Source of the DNA: Mnemiopsis leidyi
Lineage: Eukaryota; Ctenophora; Tentaculata; Lobata; Bolinopsidae
Length of the DNA stretch: 44,596 nt
Direction of reading: 5' to 3'
NCBI GenBank assembly: GCA_000226015.1
Contig: JH154478.1
Location: forward strand, 53,262 to 97,857
Every line of letters begins with the position of its first letter. The first letter of the stretch is position 1. This document shows positions 10,070 through 22,073 of this stretch, one piece after another. The notes beneath the pieces were generated by a model, which worked only from the letters and a program-made list of their open reading frames with translations, searched no databases and had not been told where the DNA came from. A program made the position numbers and the translations under genes.

Positions 10070-10302
10070 TTAGGATTAGGGTTGGTTGAGTTCAACATCT
10101 CTCCAGCTCTCTGCTGCACTACTTTAGCTAGCAACTCAAGCCTATCTCTGATATACGCCACAATCTCCGCTACCTCTGCCGGCGCAAAGTTTTCAAACGC
10201 GTGTCGCAGACTCATGATGGTGAGACGCGCGCACGCCAAAACGTTCTTGTTGGTCAGGGTCTCGTAGTCCAGGATGCTGTTAAACAAAACTTTCTTGTGT
10301 TC
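10070..10302 (-). CDS. RADIL: RADIL-like exon, start of DIL domain
   Basis: 233-nt exon, acceptor ATTCTTCTCAG|GAA and donor CCTAA|GTAAGT. It reads EHKKVLFNSILDYETLTNKN, then VLACARLTIMSLRHAF and a long helix APAEVAEIVAYIRDRLELLA. This corresponds to the family segment in which LTPAFLLCLC is followed by a helix of the RLIRETVWEK type. Phase 0 in and phase 2 out. Confidence 0.85.
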
Positions 10303-10391
10303 CTGAGAAGAATTGAGATTCTATTAAAATTGAGATTCTATTAAAAAGTTATCTGAATTAAGAGGACTTAATAGAATCTCTGCAGATTCAC

Positions 10392-10627
10392 CAACCTGGT
10401 GTACTCTCTGCATTTCAAATTTTCATCAAAAATATCGGAGTTAACCCATAGAAACCCTTTAACTGCCACAATTCCGGCAAAAGGTAAGACTAGTTCACTA
10501 ACCATATAGAAAATAAAGCGAGGCTCAGCATGTTGATGCATGATAGTAGTTACATTGTTGATATCGGGAGAGAGGGAAGTTAGGGTTCCCATCGAGAGTG
10601 TTCTCTGGGTATCTGGGGACCCTGCTT
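10392..10627 (-). CDS. RADIL: RADIL-like exon between FHA and DIL
   Basis: 236-nt exon, acceptor GATATTTTCAG|AA. It reads EAGSPDTQRTLSMGTLTSLS, then IMHQHAEPRFIFYMVSELVL. It joins the FHA exon through a split Glu codon. The donor is ambiguous: GGTTG|GTGAAT at 10392 keeps the frame into the next exon across an intron of about 89 nt, whereas the better-looking CAG|GTTGGT at 10396 would not. I recognise no family motif inside it. Confidence 0.65.
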
Positions 10628-11251
10628 CTGAAAATATCATCATTAATTGCTGACCAGTGTTTTTTACGTTCTGTATGTGGTTTACAGAATTTTCAAGTGT
10701 TTTAATTTGTCCGTGAAATCACTTGAAATTTGATATTTACGGCAGACTGTTTCAAAAATAAGTGACATACGACTTTTCAAATTGTATAGACAGCTGTGAA
10801 GTCATCAATTTCTGCTTGGCCAACTGTTAAATCGTCAATTTTGCTTGCATATTTCAAGTAAAACTCGTGAAAATCGCCCGTAATCTGCAACCCACAAAGA
10901 AGAATACATCGCCAGAAGTGACACGTAAAGAAGCAGAGAAGACAAGGTCGGTGAGACGGCCTGACGGCTCGCACGTCAAACCGACCTCCAACCAACCTCA
11001 AACATGACATCAGCTAACACTGGCAAGATCAACAAAACTGGTGGGTCAAACAGATCAAAAGTTTGCCAGGTTAAGATCAGACATTTTTGTGATTCTTTTC
11101 TCCCGTGGAAATTGCGTGCATACGTGAAAATCCTGCGTTATTCTGTACTTGGGACACTATTGTTGATTTAAAACAGACGACAAAGCAGATCAAGTTTAAA
11201 AGAGGGGTTTGGTAAGGTCGCTACAGGAAAACAAACACACGGATAATTTAC

Positions 11252-11377
11252 CTGGTGAAGGGGCGTTGTTGTCAATAGCGTCTTTGAAGACAAACTTGTA
11301 GTGTTTGCCAATGTGAAATGATTGCCCACACTTGAGCTCTTCTTTCTTTGCACCGTTACAAATCATACACTTTGAAC
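11252..11377 (-). CDS. RADIL: RADIL-like exon, FHA-like domain, second half
   Basis: 126-nt exon, acceptor CAATTTAG|GT and donor CACCAG|GTAAAT. It reads CMICNGAKKEELKCGQ then SFHIGKHYKFVFKDAIDNNA. The pattern G-(D/Q)-x-(I/L)-x-(L/I)-G-x-H-Y-x-F-x-F-K-D is the end of the FHA-like domain of RADIL and afadin. Split Gly codon with the upstream exon. Confidence 0.9.
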
Positions 11378-11530
11378 CTAAATTGATTTGTCAAGATAGA
11401 GAACGGAGTGAAGATTTATCTTCCATGGGATTAATTTTCATATCTCGATCGAAAATAATCGAGCGTAAAATAAAAGAAAAAGAAATCGTGAAAGAGAAAC
11501 TAAATTAGAAACTAAACCAAAGAAACCTAC

Positions 11531-11682
11531 CAGCTCGCATGATGGAACGTTCGATAGTCTCGTTAGTATGAATGACGATGACGTGGCCGGAAAAGGAGGG
11601 TTTAGGAGTGGTTGCCAGGGAAACAAAGAGAGTTTCTCCTTCAGACAGCGGGTATATCACGTGATCAAGCTCTCTGTCAAAC
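11531..11682 (-). CDS. RADIL: RADIL-like exon, FHA-like domain, first half
   Basis: 152-nt exon, acceptor CTCGTCAG|G preceded by a good branch-point-like TCTAATAAC, and donor GAGCTG|GTAGGT. It reads FDRELDHVIYPLSEGETLFV and VIVIHTNETIERSIMRA. A TCACGTGA octamer falls inside the coding sequence (11657-11664). The open frame continues upstream of the acceptor only briefly before a stop. Confidence 0.88.
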
Positions 11683-12391
11683 CTGACGAGGTTCACGGTA
11701 AGTTATTAGACCTGGTGAAGGGACTTGTTTAACATTTCGCTCTAAGTTACTTCTTCAACTAGACCGTGTTGTGGAGTACGGTGGCGAGAATGTTTTTACT
11801 TGGGTTAGGTTTTGTGTGTTCATGTTTCATTGTTTAGACAAACATAACGGGTATGACTGTTGTCTTGAAATTGGTAGAAATATTTCACAAATATCTCACA
11901 AGGTAACAAAGAAGGTAACGAAGAAGGTTATCGTGGTATCGAAACTTTAATAATGTGTGACATATGTTTGTAAATATGAACTTGTTTGTGCCTAATATAT
12001 CAGTATTCAGTGGTCGGAGTGGCTGGTAACAATGAACATCGATCTTGTACCAGATGGTTTATTGCCAATTCATTAACACCGGTAAACCGGTAGTGTGTTT
12101 ACTGACTAAACTAAGAGCTTTGTCTTGGCGCTGTTCCAACCACTTATAGTTACAGTAGACATTTCTCATTCTTTTTCAGCTAGTTGGTTAGCAGCACAGG
12201 TGCTGAGCTGACGAGGACTGTGTAGAATGTACGTATATCTTTACAGGTGAAGTGGAAATTAACAGAAAACTCCAGACTCTGGCGGGATCAAAGTTTGATC
12301 GCATTTTTTTCGGGAAAAATGTGAGTGTGTGAGTGTGTGTGTGTGTGTGTGTGTGTTGTGTTGTGTGTGTGTGTGTGTGTTGTGTGTGTGT

Positions 12392-12439
<48 letters not shown>

Positions 12440-13104
12440 NNNNNNNNNNNNNNNNNNNNNNNNNNNNNNNNNNNNNNNNNNNNNNNNNNNNNNNNNNNNN
12501 NNNNNNNNNNNNNNNNNNNNNNNNNNNNNNNNNNNNNNNNNNNNNNNNNNNNNNNNNNNNNNNNNNNNNNNNNNNNNNNNNNNNNNNNNNNNNNNNNNNN
12601 NNNNNNNNNNNNNNNNNNNNNNNNNNNNNNNNNNNNNNNNNNNNNNNNNNNNNNNNNNNNNNNNNNNNNNNNNNNNNNNNNNNNNNNNNNNNNNNNNNNN
12701 NNNNNNNNNNNNNNNNNNNNNNNNNNNNNNNNNNNNNNNNNNNNNNNNNNNNNNNNNNNNNNNNNNNNNNNNNNNNNNNNNNNNNNNNNNNNNNNNNNNN
12801 NNNNNNNNNNNNNNNNNNNNNNNNNNNNNNNNNNNNNNNNNNNNNNNNNNNNNNNNNNNNNNNNNNNNNNNNNNNNNNNNNNNNNNNNNNNNNNNNNNNN
12901 NNNNNNNNNNNNNNNNNNNNNNNNNNNNNNNNNNNNNNNNNNNNNNNNNNNNNNNNNNNNNNNNNNNNNNNNNNNNNNNNNNNNNNNNNNNNNNNNNNNN
13001 NNNNNNNNNNNNNNNNNNNNNNNNNNNNNNNNNNNNNNNNNNNNNNNNNNNNNNNNNNNNNNNNNNNNNNNNNNNNNNNNNNNNNNNNNNNNNNNNNNNN
13101 NNNN

Positions 13105-13146
<42 letters not shown>

Positions 13147-14545
13147 CGTGTGTGTGTGTGGAAAATCTATCGTTGTAAAACTTTTAAGTCGGAGAATAAA
13201 AATAATAACTCGAATACGTCATTAGTCACAAGAACAATTCCTTCGTGTGATGGGTGTTGTGTGGTCCTATTATTAGCACAGTTCGGGTTGTTAGTCAATG
13301 AATTTATGCGAATAACATGACTTAATTGCCGACTAATAATCAGAGAGTGAATGTGTTCTCGAGAAAGGAACATAGTGCTCCGTTCAGAGCAATAGGAGTT
13401 GTTAACATAGCCAGCCTAATGTAATTAGTTCAAATCTTTTGAATATTTTTCAAATTCATTGTGGCACTAGAGGTATATTTCATTTCTTTTGTTCCCTACC
13501 TTAGATGCGGGAGTCACTTCCTAATGATAGACTCAGGTAAAGAGAAGGATAGGAAATAGAAAAGCTATAAAATCAAAAGTAAGTGATGAACAACAGGGGA
13601 AGAAACCAAGAAGAAGAAGATAATACTCGAAGAAGAAACAGACGAGACTACAGAAAGGAAAGTTGTGTAAGTCTGGTAGCTACAAAGAGAGACGCCCAGC
13701 TCGATCAAGGTAATACGATTAAAACCATTAGAAGTGCGGCGTGTGTTATCAGCAGGTAACCTACAAGAGCTGCGTGTGTGAGAGTGTGGTGGATCCAGTT
13801 TGCAGGTTTCAGAGAGAGGGATGTGTCAGGGGATGCTGGAATGTCGCCAGGCAGGTGCAGTTTGGTTCTTCTAATCTGATATGTGCCCTGGGACTCATTT
13901 CATTTGGGGCTTGGGAGGGATGGGAGGGGTCCGTCTCTCTGTGTGTCAGTTGTGTGAGATGGATTGAGTACCGTGATATTGCACTTCACCGTTAAAATTA
14001 GATGAAGTCTACAGGATAGCGTGATAGGTTTGATGTGTATACCTAGCTTGGTGTGATAAGTAATGGACGGAGTGATATCACTCATTTCATTTGTCGTCAG
14101 TGTGACGCAGAATACAGACTACAGGTGACTGGTACATATATCCCTGTAGTCTCTTATTTCTTTTCTGTCTCCTTTACTCGCCTATCACCAGTGTACATTG
14201 TACCAACTAACTGACTTATCAATACCTTTACGTCAAGTTTAAAAAGCTTTACTTTTTGTGCTTACCGAAAATTCAGACTGTAACCGCACAAAATATTTTG
14301 TGGTTTGTTTGAATATATTCATTGGGGTTTATCTTGAGGGCAATATTCAAGACACAAGTAACATGCGTATGTTTTACATCTTGAACCAGGCTTGCACTTA
14401 AGAATGATTCAGAAATATACACTATTCAACCCCAAACACGCAACATGAGGTAAGATCACACTAAATAACTGCTTACAAAATGCTACATGACGTAATGACA
14501 TTCACCCCCCCCCCCAAACAGACAGCACTACCCCACCCTACTTAC
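11683..14545 (-). other. RADIL-like intron containing an assembly gap
   Basis: Intron of about 2.9 kb (length uncertain because of the gap). It holds a TG/GT microsatellite on both sides of a run of 665 N (12440-13104), an AAG-rich stretch near 13605-13640 and a run of 11 C at 14505-14515. The small ORFs seen here have no family features. Confidence 0.75.
12319..13160. repeat. TG dinucleotide microsatellite with 665-bp assembly gap
   Basis: A (TG)n tract at about 12319-12439, then N at 12440-13104, then (TG)n to about 13160. The gap clearly falls inside the repeat, so its true length is unknown. The 280-331-residue ORFs that run across it are artefacts of N translated as X. Confidence 0.95.
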
Positions 14546-14786
14546 CCCTGTATTAGAATTAGAAAGGGAGAATCTCCAGGATGGTGGTATAGTCCGGTAG
14601 CTTGTTTTATTGTCTCGTTTTTAGTCTCCTGAAACACATATACACTGTTATCGCAACAAAATTTATAACAATCCCCCTCATCCTCCTCCTCCTCTTTCTC
14701 TAACTGGGGTTGTTGCGGATGTCTGCCTGGAGCCGGTTCACAACCAGAGCAGACAGGCGCCCTGATGCCTCTGATCAGTGACAGGG
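14546..14786 (-). CDS. RADIL: RADIL-like exon, RA-to-FHA linker and FHA start
   Basis: 241-nt exon, acceptor AATATTCAG|CC and donor ACAGGG|GTAAGT. The frame reads LSLIRGIRAPVCSGCEPAPG, an acidic run LEKEEEEDEGD, then ETKNETIKQATGLYHHPGD and SPFLILIQG. The last block matches the start of the RADIL FHA-like region (HLLLLQG-like). On the minus strand the donor is followed by GGG runs, including 11 G. Phase 1 in and phase 2 out. Confidence 0.82.
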
Positions 14787-15207
14787 CTGAATATTTTCAA
14801 ATACACGAAGTTGTCTTTTAGGGGTTTGACTCGGATTCTTTGAATCTCTACTAGGTTATTGGACTAACTTTTAAAACCGCCCACATAAGTGGCAAAATGG
14901 ATTTTGAAAGGTGGAAATAAAATCGTGGCCCTGGTCCAAGAGTACATCACGGTTACTTCTTACTTAATAAGCTTGACATGTCGAAGAGTTCAACTCAAGT
15001 TCCTACACAATCACGATCCAGGTCCACTCAGCCCATTACAGTAATGCACACTTACTACTCAAATATACATATAATTCAGGCATATATTCGACACGAATTT
15101 TAAATCCCTAAAAGACCCTCGCCTCCCCTCTTTAAGCTATTGACGCTATGATGGGAGAGAAACTGAAGATATGTTTGCTAAACTAAAGAGGTTGTCGTGG
15201 TAAATAC

Positions 15208-15342
15208 CTTGGCTGCAAACAAACAGCATTGACCGAGTGCAGTCCAAACTTTCTCCATGGCGGAGAGTGAAAAGTTCCAACTTTCCGGTCTCAAATTCAG
15301 CCAGGAGCGGGCGTGTAAGTGTCATCAAATCGAGACAGATAA
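15208..15342 (-). CDS. RADIL: Possible RADIL-like exon in the RA-FHA linker
   Basis: 135-nt candidate, acceptor CTGTAAAAG|TT and donor AGCCAAG|GTATTT. It is open in the frame LAEFETGKLELFTLRHGESL. It is phase-compatible with both neighbours (1 in, 1 out), but the exon at 17837-17924 also joins the exon at 14546-14786 directly in frame. It may be a cassette exon or a chance fit. The second frame has a strong Kozak-like GCCATGG at about 15258, but that frame does not continue in phase. Confidence 0.4.
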
Positions 15343-17836
15343 CTTTTACAGATGATCAAAAAGACGGGGGAGAAAAAACAGAGTAGATAAGGACCGTGCA
15401 AGCCCGGGAAGCTGAGCAAGAAAAATACAGATCTCGGTTTCAGTTTTCAATGTGATTACTGCATAAATTTGAGCCAAAAATAGAGTGTAGGAGATATCCC
15501 GGGTCCTATCTAGAATTGCTATACGATTACATGCTCATAATCACCGACAAGCGAATCAATACGTCAGGGACATATTTTAGGTCGGGAAGTAAAATCGGGG
15601 CTTGTCTCCCGTCTTTTAGACTTTTAGACTTCTTGGCTCACAAAAAGACTTTTAATACTGGAGTCGGTGCGGGACGAAATATTTCCATGCTTTTTAGTTG
15701 GATGTCAGGATGGATGTCTTGGCATTTTATAACGTCACAAATCTGGAGCTTACGCTGGTTATTCAAGCAAATGTGTCAGTAATTAAAGGAAATGATCTAA
15801 TCAACTAAACAAACAAGTTAATGAACTAACTGCAGAAGGTTGAGATTGTCGCTGTGTTTTGTATCTCAGTTCTAGTCTGGTACTCTCCATATCCTGAAAA
15901 CAGCATCGTCAGTAGCTGAATTTAAACTTTTAGTAAACTAGAACGTGATTGGAAACACAACTTTCAAGCTGGTTGAGTAATATTTTGTCTGCAGGTTACG
16001 CAAAAATATAATCTAACTCCCAATGTCACCTTCACAAGCAAGCACATCCGAACTATCAAGATTAATAAAAAATTTTATCGTTAACACAACAGAGAACGAT
16101 ATTCGGGGAGGCGTCGAGAATTTCTGTCACAGGGATTGACCAATAAGACGCCAGGTACGAATATTGAATAACGAGAAACGCTCCCACGTGTCAAAATAAA
16201 ATTTACGAAACCTCCCCAAGACTACCGTTCTCCAAGACACGTAATTTTCACACTTACACGGTTAGTTTTTACAACTTTTCGGAGCAACTTCAACTGCATC
16301 GAATGCATGGCAACTACAAAATAATTAAATACAGATCTTGGCCAGGAGAGCCGTTACGCTGAGAAAATTCCTAAATAATTACGTCAACAATATTTTCTGA
16401 TTATACCACTGAAGACCATATAAAAGAGATCATTTACAGAATCCCGCCATGTGTGTGCAGCACAGAAAACTGACCAAATGATACATCAAGTATAAACTGC
16501 ACGGACGTCCCCACCAAATCGGGAGGGGATTTAACTTGATCCATCGGAAATTGTCTACAAAACTAGGGGCAAGTTCGGCCAAAAATCCCGTTTATAACTT
16601 GAGCCATCATAAAATATTGACAAACCTACAGGTAAATTCGCACCAAATATCCCGTTTAAATAGTTGTGACATTAGTTTGAGGGACCTTTTCTTTAGTTTG
16701 ACTATCACGGGAATCACCTTACAAGGATCGATGGAGGGAGATAGTTGGTGCAGGCTAAAAATAGAGAGCCTCTACCGTCCACGCCGGTGGAGGGAGAGGA
16801 AGACAGCTGGGTGCTCCGCCCACTCTAGCATTTACTTTTATGGAGTTTTTTCGAGACTTTCGTGTTTCCAAGTAGAATGATGCGCCGTTTGGCGGTTAGA
16901 TAGACAGATTGTCAGATATTTATTACGCTTATTTCATAACTGTGCTCTTTAAATGTTTTAACGTCATTAACTGATGCATCAATTTATAAATTCGAGGACG
17001 CGATGTCCACCAGAGTAAAAATAGTATCTCTTTAGTGGCTAGAAATATTTATCAAAACTAACAGCTTACTTAGAATTTATACTCAGTAATCAAAGTTAGA
17101 TGTTCAAAAAGTTAAGTTTTAAAACATTAGAGATATCTTACACACAGTATAGAGTCTGCCAATTATTCTATTAGTTATAAAATGACGAGCACTTGATGCG
17201 ATAGACCCGTTTAAAGTCCAGATTTCAAATATTGCGAAAATTGATAATTAGACAATTTAGAATTTGGCTTTAGAATTCGTCTTTAAAACTCCGATTTTAA
17301 ATCTCCAAGTATGGGTAGCAAACTGCAGGAAACTGACGAACGAGAAAATATTCGAAGAAGTTATCAAGTACCCACACAGCACTATCTCAGAGGACAAGAA
17401 TTAAGGTCGAGTTAAGGAGCACTGTGAAGGAAGGAGCAAGGAATCGGTAAAATCTGGACTTGACGAAAACTTGAAATTAGCCTGGTTGCAGTCTCGAATT
17501 TCGACTTAAGACGAGATGCCATCAATTGCCTAAATATACAATTACATACTAGGTTCTGTATGCGAATATGTCACTAACAAGGTGTGGGTTTAGTAACCCA
17601 GGAAATAAAGGCTTAGGTTACTGGTTGGTTATGTAAAAGTTGACAGACGTGAAGACAGTTAAAAATATATAGATTTAAGGCTGAAAATATCAGAAAACCT
17701 TAGCTGACAAATACACAGAAAAAGCAAACTAGTGATAAACAAAAATTGGGTCAACAAAGTGGAGAGCAAAACTATAAAAAACGACTAACAGAAGAACAGA
17801 CAAACAAACAAAGTAACACGCCCAAACGAACCTCAC
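15343..17836 (-). other. RADIL-like intron
   Basis: Non-coding stretch of about 2.5 kb. It contains the MITE-like element at 16092-16232. The 114-residue plus-strand ORF at 16536-16880 has no family features. Otherwise nothing recognisable. Confidence 0.6.
16092..16232. mobile_element. MITE-like element, family A copy 1
   Basis: 141-bp element with imperfect terminal inverted repeats: GAGAACGATATTCGGGGAGG on the left and GAGAACGGTAGTCTTGGGGA read inward from the right. The ends match the element at 40309-40519. CA dinucleotides flank it on both sides, possibly a decayed TA duplication. Confidence 0.65.
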
Positions 17837-17924
17837 TTATACTCTGCAAGTCAAGAGGCCGAACAGCGTCCGTCAGCTGCTCGGAATGGATTTCCTTCCA
17901 GCAGTCACTCTTACTTCCAAAACC
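17837..17924 (-). CDS. RADIL: RADIL-like exon, end of RA domain
   Basis: 88-nt exon, acceptor CTTCCTTTCAG|G and donor GTATAA|GTGAGG. It reads GFGSKSDCWKEIHSEQL then TDAVRPLDLQSI. It matches the family end of the RA region, where W..(C/A) is followed by G(D)SE(R/K)PLLLQ. Phase 0 in and phase 1 out. Confidence 0.88.
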
Positions 17925-18259
17925 CTGAAAGGAAGAACAATGTACAAGTGCGTCAAAGTAGTCCGTCTAGCACCAGTGTTATATCTTTATATGGAAGTTT
18001 TCTAGCATACGTCAAGTATGAAACAAGGCAATAATATCTTAATTTAAAGAATTTTATGCGATATTTATCCTTGTTAAAGATTCGTCAACCCACCAAAAAC
18101 GGCAAAACAGGTCGTATATGGCATTGCAACAGTAGACTCATGAATACATGTAAAAATTTGAACCGAGCAAAAACTTAAAGCGCACAATCTGACTATTGGA
18201 CCATTACAGGATAGAATCCTACTAATGTTAGGAATCCTAAAAATGTCATGAAAAATACG

Positions 18260-18275
18260 CGTTGCCATGGCAACG
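18260..18275. promoter_or_regulatory. Perfect RFX X-box-like palindrome
   Basis: CGTTGCCATGGCAACG is a 16-bp perfect palindrome that contains GTTGCC-AT-GGCAAC, the consensus bound by RFX factors. It lies in a RADIL-like intron, 18 nt from the donor of the exon at 18293-18415. Confidence 0.6.
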
Positions 18276-18292
18276 ACGACGACGAAGCTTAC

Positions 18293-18415
18293 CTCTGGTT
18301 GAGTGGAAATGTTGTTTCCTTTGCTATCGATATAAAAGCCGGTGGAGTAGACGAGCTGGTAATTTGCAGGGTTTGTATCCACGAACCCGTACTTGCTGAT
18401 GCTCTGTTTCTTGAT
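18293..18415 (-). CDS. RADIL: RADIL-like exon, RA domain core
   Basis: 123-nt exon (41 codons, phase 0 both ends), acceptor TCATCTTCAG|ATC and donor CCAGAG|GTAAGC. It reads IKKQSISKYGFVDTNPANYQ and LVYSTGFYID. The pattern (A/S)-x-x-K-Y-G-(L/F)-x-D-x-x-P-x-N-Y-x-L-V is diagnostic of a Ras-association domain. Confidence 0.92.
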
Positions 18416-20310
18416 CTGAAGATGACAAATTCAGCTGTGTATATGGAGTCGCGGTGGGGTACAGCCTCGTGAAACTCGTTTATAGCGGGAAGTTAGAAGA
18501 GACCGATTTAAGCAGTGTCGTTGTGCGTTATGGGCGGCCTTTTTTAACATTCGTCTTTGGTAAAACGTAGCAAGTGTATCTTAACGGGTGTTTGAGCCGA
18601 TCGTAAAAACATGCTGCGTTTCGAAAGTAAATTATTTGATATTTCTGTTCCTATCCGAATTTCGCGGTCAGTATGATATCTACCCAATAGCACTGATCTT
18701 GCTACGTCATGTGGATAAAGTCGTACTATTTAGAATTCTGAACATATAAAACTTACCCCATACCATTCCTTAAATTTCTCGCTACTCAATAGACAATGCC
18801 GCTAAGATATGTCAATGAGTCATCGGTGATCTGACAAAACATTTCCACTAAAGATAAAATACGGCCCCTTGTGATGTAATTTACTTTTTACGGAGTTGAA
18901 CAATTCCTCGGGACAAGTATCAACCTCCGGTTTTGTTCATATAAGGATTTCCAGGAGTCACAGCGCTCTGTGATGGGTGACAAAATGACGCAACGGGAAA
19001 TGCCAATATTCATTGACGTGCCAGTTTGTCAAATATCAAACTTTGACGTTTAATATCAGAGTTAATTTGTAAATCACGAGATTATTCATTAAATAGTGGC
19101 TTTATAAATGCCGCTCGGTTTTATTGCTTTTTTATTACTATATTACTCCTCTAAGAGAAAGGTGTGTAGTGTGTACAGCGTACCGCATGTACTCTTACCT
19201 CCAGAATAAGACACGTGACAAACATTTGCAAAAAGGACTAAATAGCAAAAAAGCCACCAATTTCAAGGAGAAAGTCTTAGTTTTTGAGTGACCTTGTACA
19301 CATTTTGTTCGTTCGAGGGCTCAAATCTAAAAGGATTAAGACATATTAAATTAGTCTGCAGCCCAAAGAGAGAGCTTTCTATCAGAAATTGAAGGCTTTT
19401 TATGATGTTTCAAAGTCTAAAGGCCGGAAATGTCATTAACCGTTCATTAAGATCCATCTATGGACATTATAGAGCATCATCCCTTGAACCATAAGGACAC
19501 GACTAAGTTTTTTATAACCTGTCACGTGATATTCGAAACCCTAATTGTATCATGATGTAGGTAAGAAAACCTGTTTTTCGTTAATCTATGTTAAATACCA
19601 AATTAAAGTCATCGCCAAATTGTCTCCCAACTGGAAATATCCGTTTGATTTACATTGTTTTAAAATTCTACATTATATAGGTGCCGAGCTGGCGTGAAAC
19701 AAGCAGTTCTCTCACAGTTTAAAGCAATGGACCTGCTTTTTGGACATTTGCCAAAGCAAGGTCAGATTGTCCAAGGATACCAAAGGCAATGGTAATATCG
19801 CTCATAATTAAGAAAATATATTGGAAAATCAAATTTTGAGGTATGCAAATTCAATAAATGAGTAAGTGCAGACTTAACTCTCAAAGAATTTCTCGGAAAC
19901 CAAATACCATTTCCTTTAAAATGTTAAGTCATTTGCTCTTTTACAATGCAAAAAAACCTATAAAATCAAATTGGTCGCTTGCATGCAAACTTATCTTTCT
20001 AGAACTACTTTTAAATGTCTTCCAGATAGTTTCTACTTTCCAAATAACTTAAGTTGTTTAAGAATTTCGACCGGATATTAAATGAACCATTTCAGGTCAT
20101 GTAAAAAATGCAATACCTCACCGAGGTATGAGGTAATATAGTAGTAAGTAAGTAATGTTTTTATTCTTGACAGAACCATCTCAACGCATTCCAAGTTTAT
20201 CAAGTGGCATGAAACGTTATTTTTATCAGAAGAAAACAAACTTAACAACACAACATAACACACCTGGTAATTTAAAGTAGCTGAAGATAGAAACTAAAAA
20301 GATTCCTCAC
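18416..20310 (-). other. RADIL-like intron
   Basis: 1.9 kb of AT-rich sequence with no open frame of note. A TCACGTGA octamer lies at 19522-19529. Nothing else recognised. Confidence 0.6.
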
Positions 20311-20394
20311 CTCAAGGACAGTGGAGTCTATTGTAGCAAGAACTGATCTGTACTCAGCGTTAGTGTTGGTGTGAAGTCCAGCTCCCGCAAACAC
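20311..20394 (-). CDS. RADIL: RADIL-like exon, RA domain start
   Basis: 84-nt exon (28 codons, phase 0), acceptor ACTCCTTGCAG|GTG and donor CTTGAG|GTGAGG. It reads VFAGAGLHTNTNAEYRSVLA and TIDSTVLE. It matches the first strands of RADIL-type RA domains (LKVFG....YKSVLA...). Confidence 0.92.
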
Positions 20395-20605
20395 CTGCAA
20401 GGAGTAATTACTGTCATTATGTAATTATCAAAGTAATTATGTGAATATTCAGGTTCTGCAATTACTGAACAAAATAGGTAAGGGTCAGGGTTACAGTTTC
20501 GGACTACTTTCTAATACTCAAATGGCTCACAGAGTCATGAGAACTTCTGAAAACTTTTCACAATTTAGCCCATGAGGACGATATCATACAATCAATCTAC
20601 CTTAC

Positions 20606-20678
20606 CTTCAGTATTCGCAATAAGTCGGATCCCTCTTTGCTAGCCCAAGAGTTGTTGTGAGTTATGGAGGCACCAGAC
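20606..20678 (-). CDS. RADIL: RADIL-like exon just before the RA domain
   Basis: 73-nt exon, acceptor GTATCACAG|G and donor CTGAAG|GTAAGG. It reads SGASITHNNSWASKEGSDLL and RILK, and leads directly into the VFAGAG start of the RA domain. Phase 2 in and phase 0 out. Confidence 0.88.
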
Positions 20679-21342
20679 CTGTGATACGGTCAGGTTATAG
20701 ACATCTGAGGTAGCTATGAGGTTAACAACAACTTTGGTCATAGTTGATTTTTAAACAACTGAGGTTAACTGCTAACGCAGGGTACTGCAAACGGAGGTTG
20801 GATTATAAATGTAAATTGTGAGGCTTGAAGTATAAAAAACTAAGGTACCGGCGAAGTTACAGTGAGGTTAAGGCTACATCATAGACAAACTGAACAGAGA
20901 AATGGAAACCATCTATAGTATTAGGAGCCCAAAGTAAAATCAGGCTAGATCAAAGACTTTGAGAATAAAATATTGCCGGTGCTGACGGTTCGGTAGCCGG
21001 TGAGGTACCTCGCGTTAGGGAGATCACAAAGCACTATGTAAATAATGCACCTCCGCTGTCATATCTTTACACAATATGTCAACTACATCAAATAGAGGAC
21101 ATGCCACTTTATGGAGTATTTTCTAATGTAGGGCTACGCCTACGAATCAATTTGATTGGTATTCTAACTGCGTAAAACTAACTGCGTAAAGCTGCTGAAG
21201 CTGGAACAAGGAACTATGGACGTTTTAGATTTCTTAGGACGGATTACAATAAATTGTGGAGTTTCAAGCGGTTAATTAAACGGTTATTCCAATTATATTC
21301 CAGTTATTATACCGGTTATATTGCCGGTTATTCCGCCAGTAC

Positions 21343-21485
21343 CTGTCCAGAGAACTAGATGTACTATCAGGATCGTCCTCAGTGCAGGAGCTTGACATGC
21401 TTCCCTTGTTCTTCAGAGCCCTCTTTGTCTTTAATCCACGAATCAGCGTCTTCGCTTTCTCCCTGAGACTCTCCTTTTTTGGAAC
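21343..21485 (-). CDS. RADIL: RADIL-like exon, basic and Ser-rich N-terminal region
   Basis: 143-nt exon, acceptor GTATGTTTAG|GTT and donor GGACAG|GTACTG. It reads VPKKESLREKAKTLIRGLKT, a basic segment, then a Ser/Asp-rich tail TEDDPDSTSSSLD. Vertebrate RADIL also has a basic, then Ser-rich N-terminus before RA. Phase 0 in and phase 2 out (split Arg). Confidence 0.85.
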
Positions 21486-22073
21486 CTAAACATACGGCGA
21501 GGTGAGATTGGGACCTGTATTAATGAGTTTCTCGAGAAGTCGAGCATATGTCAATTTCGCTATTTCATTTCGTCGCGGATATGAATATTTGCCACCTAGA
21601 TACATCAAAGTCAATAATCTTAAAGGGTTTTAAAGTTTTACCGTGGGATCTTGTCTTTTGACAATTTCCGTCAGAATTTCAACTCTTTAAAAGTTCAAAC
21701 TTACCAAAAATGGAGTTTTAAAATCGCAAACATGGGGAGTAAGGAAGGCTGTAAATTACGGAGAATAAAGTTTAAAAGCGCGCTCCAACAAAGCGAAATT
21801 TGACCAAGGCAGGACAATTCTGTAAACTGAAGAGCATGTCTCACAGAAATCTTTATTTAAAGTCCCTTATCTTATTTCGTTCTGGATTTGATTTGGCATT
21901 CTTCAGGAGTAACAGCTTGGAGAATGATAAACTTAAATAACCCAACAATTAGGCTCAGAAAGATTTCATTGGAAAGGAGATGGATAATTTAATTTTCATT
22001 TTTGCTGCTAGCAAAAAACACGTGACACTTCTAGTTTTCTAAGACCTAACAATCTAATTGTAAAGCAACTGAC

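Noticed and set aside
12325..13320. ORFs of 281-331 residues across the gap
   Set aside because: They consist of translated N and a TG repeat (CVCVCV), so they are artefacts.
15208..15258. Alternative start MEKVWTALGQCCLFAAK in a strong Kozak context
   Set aside because: Its frame leaves the donor in phase 0 and cannot continue into the next exon, which needs phase 1.
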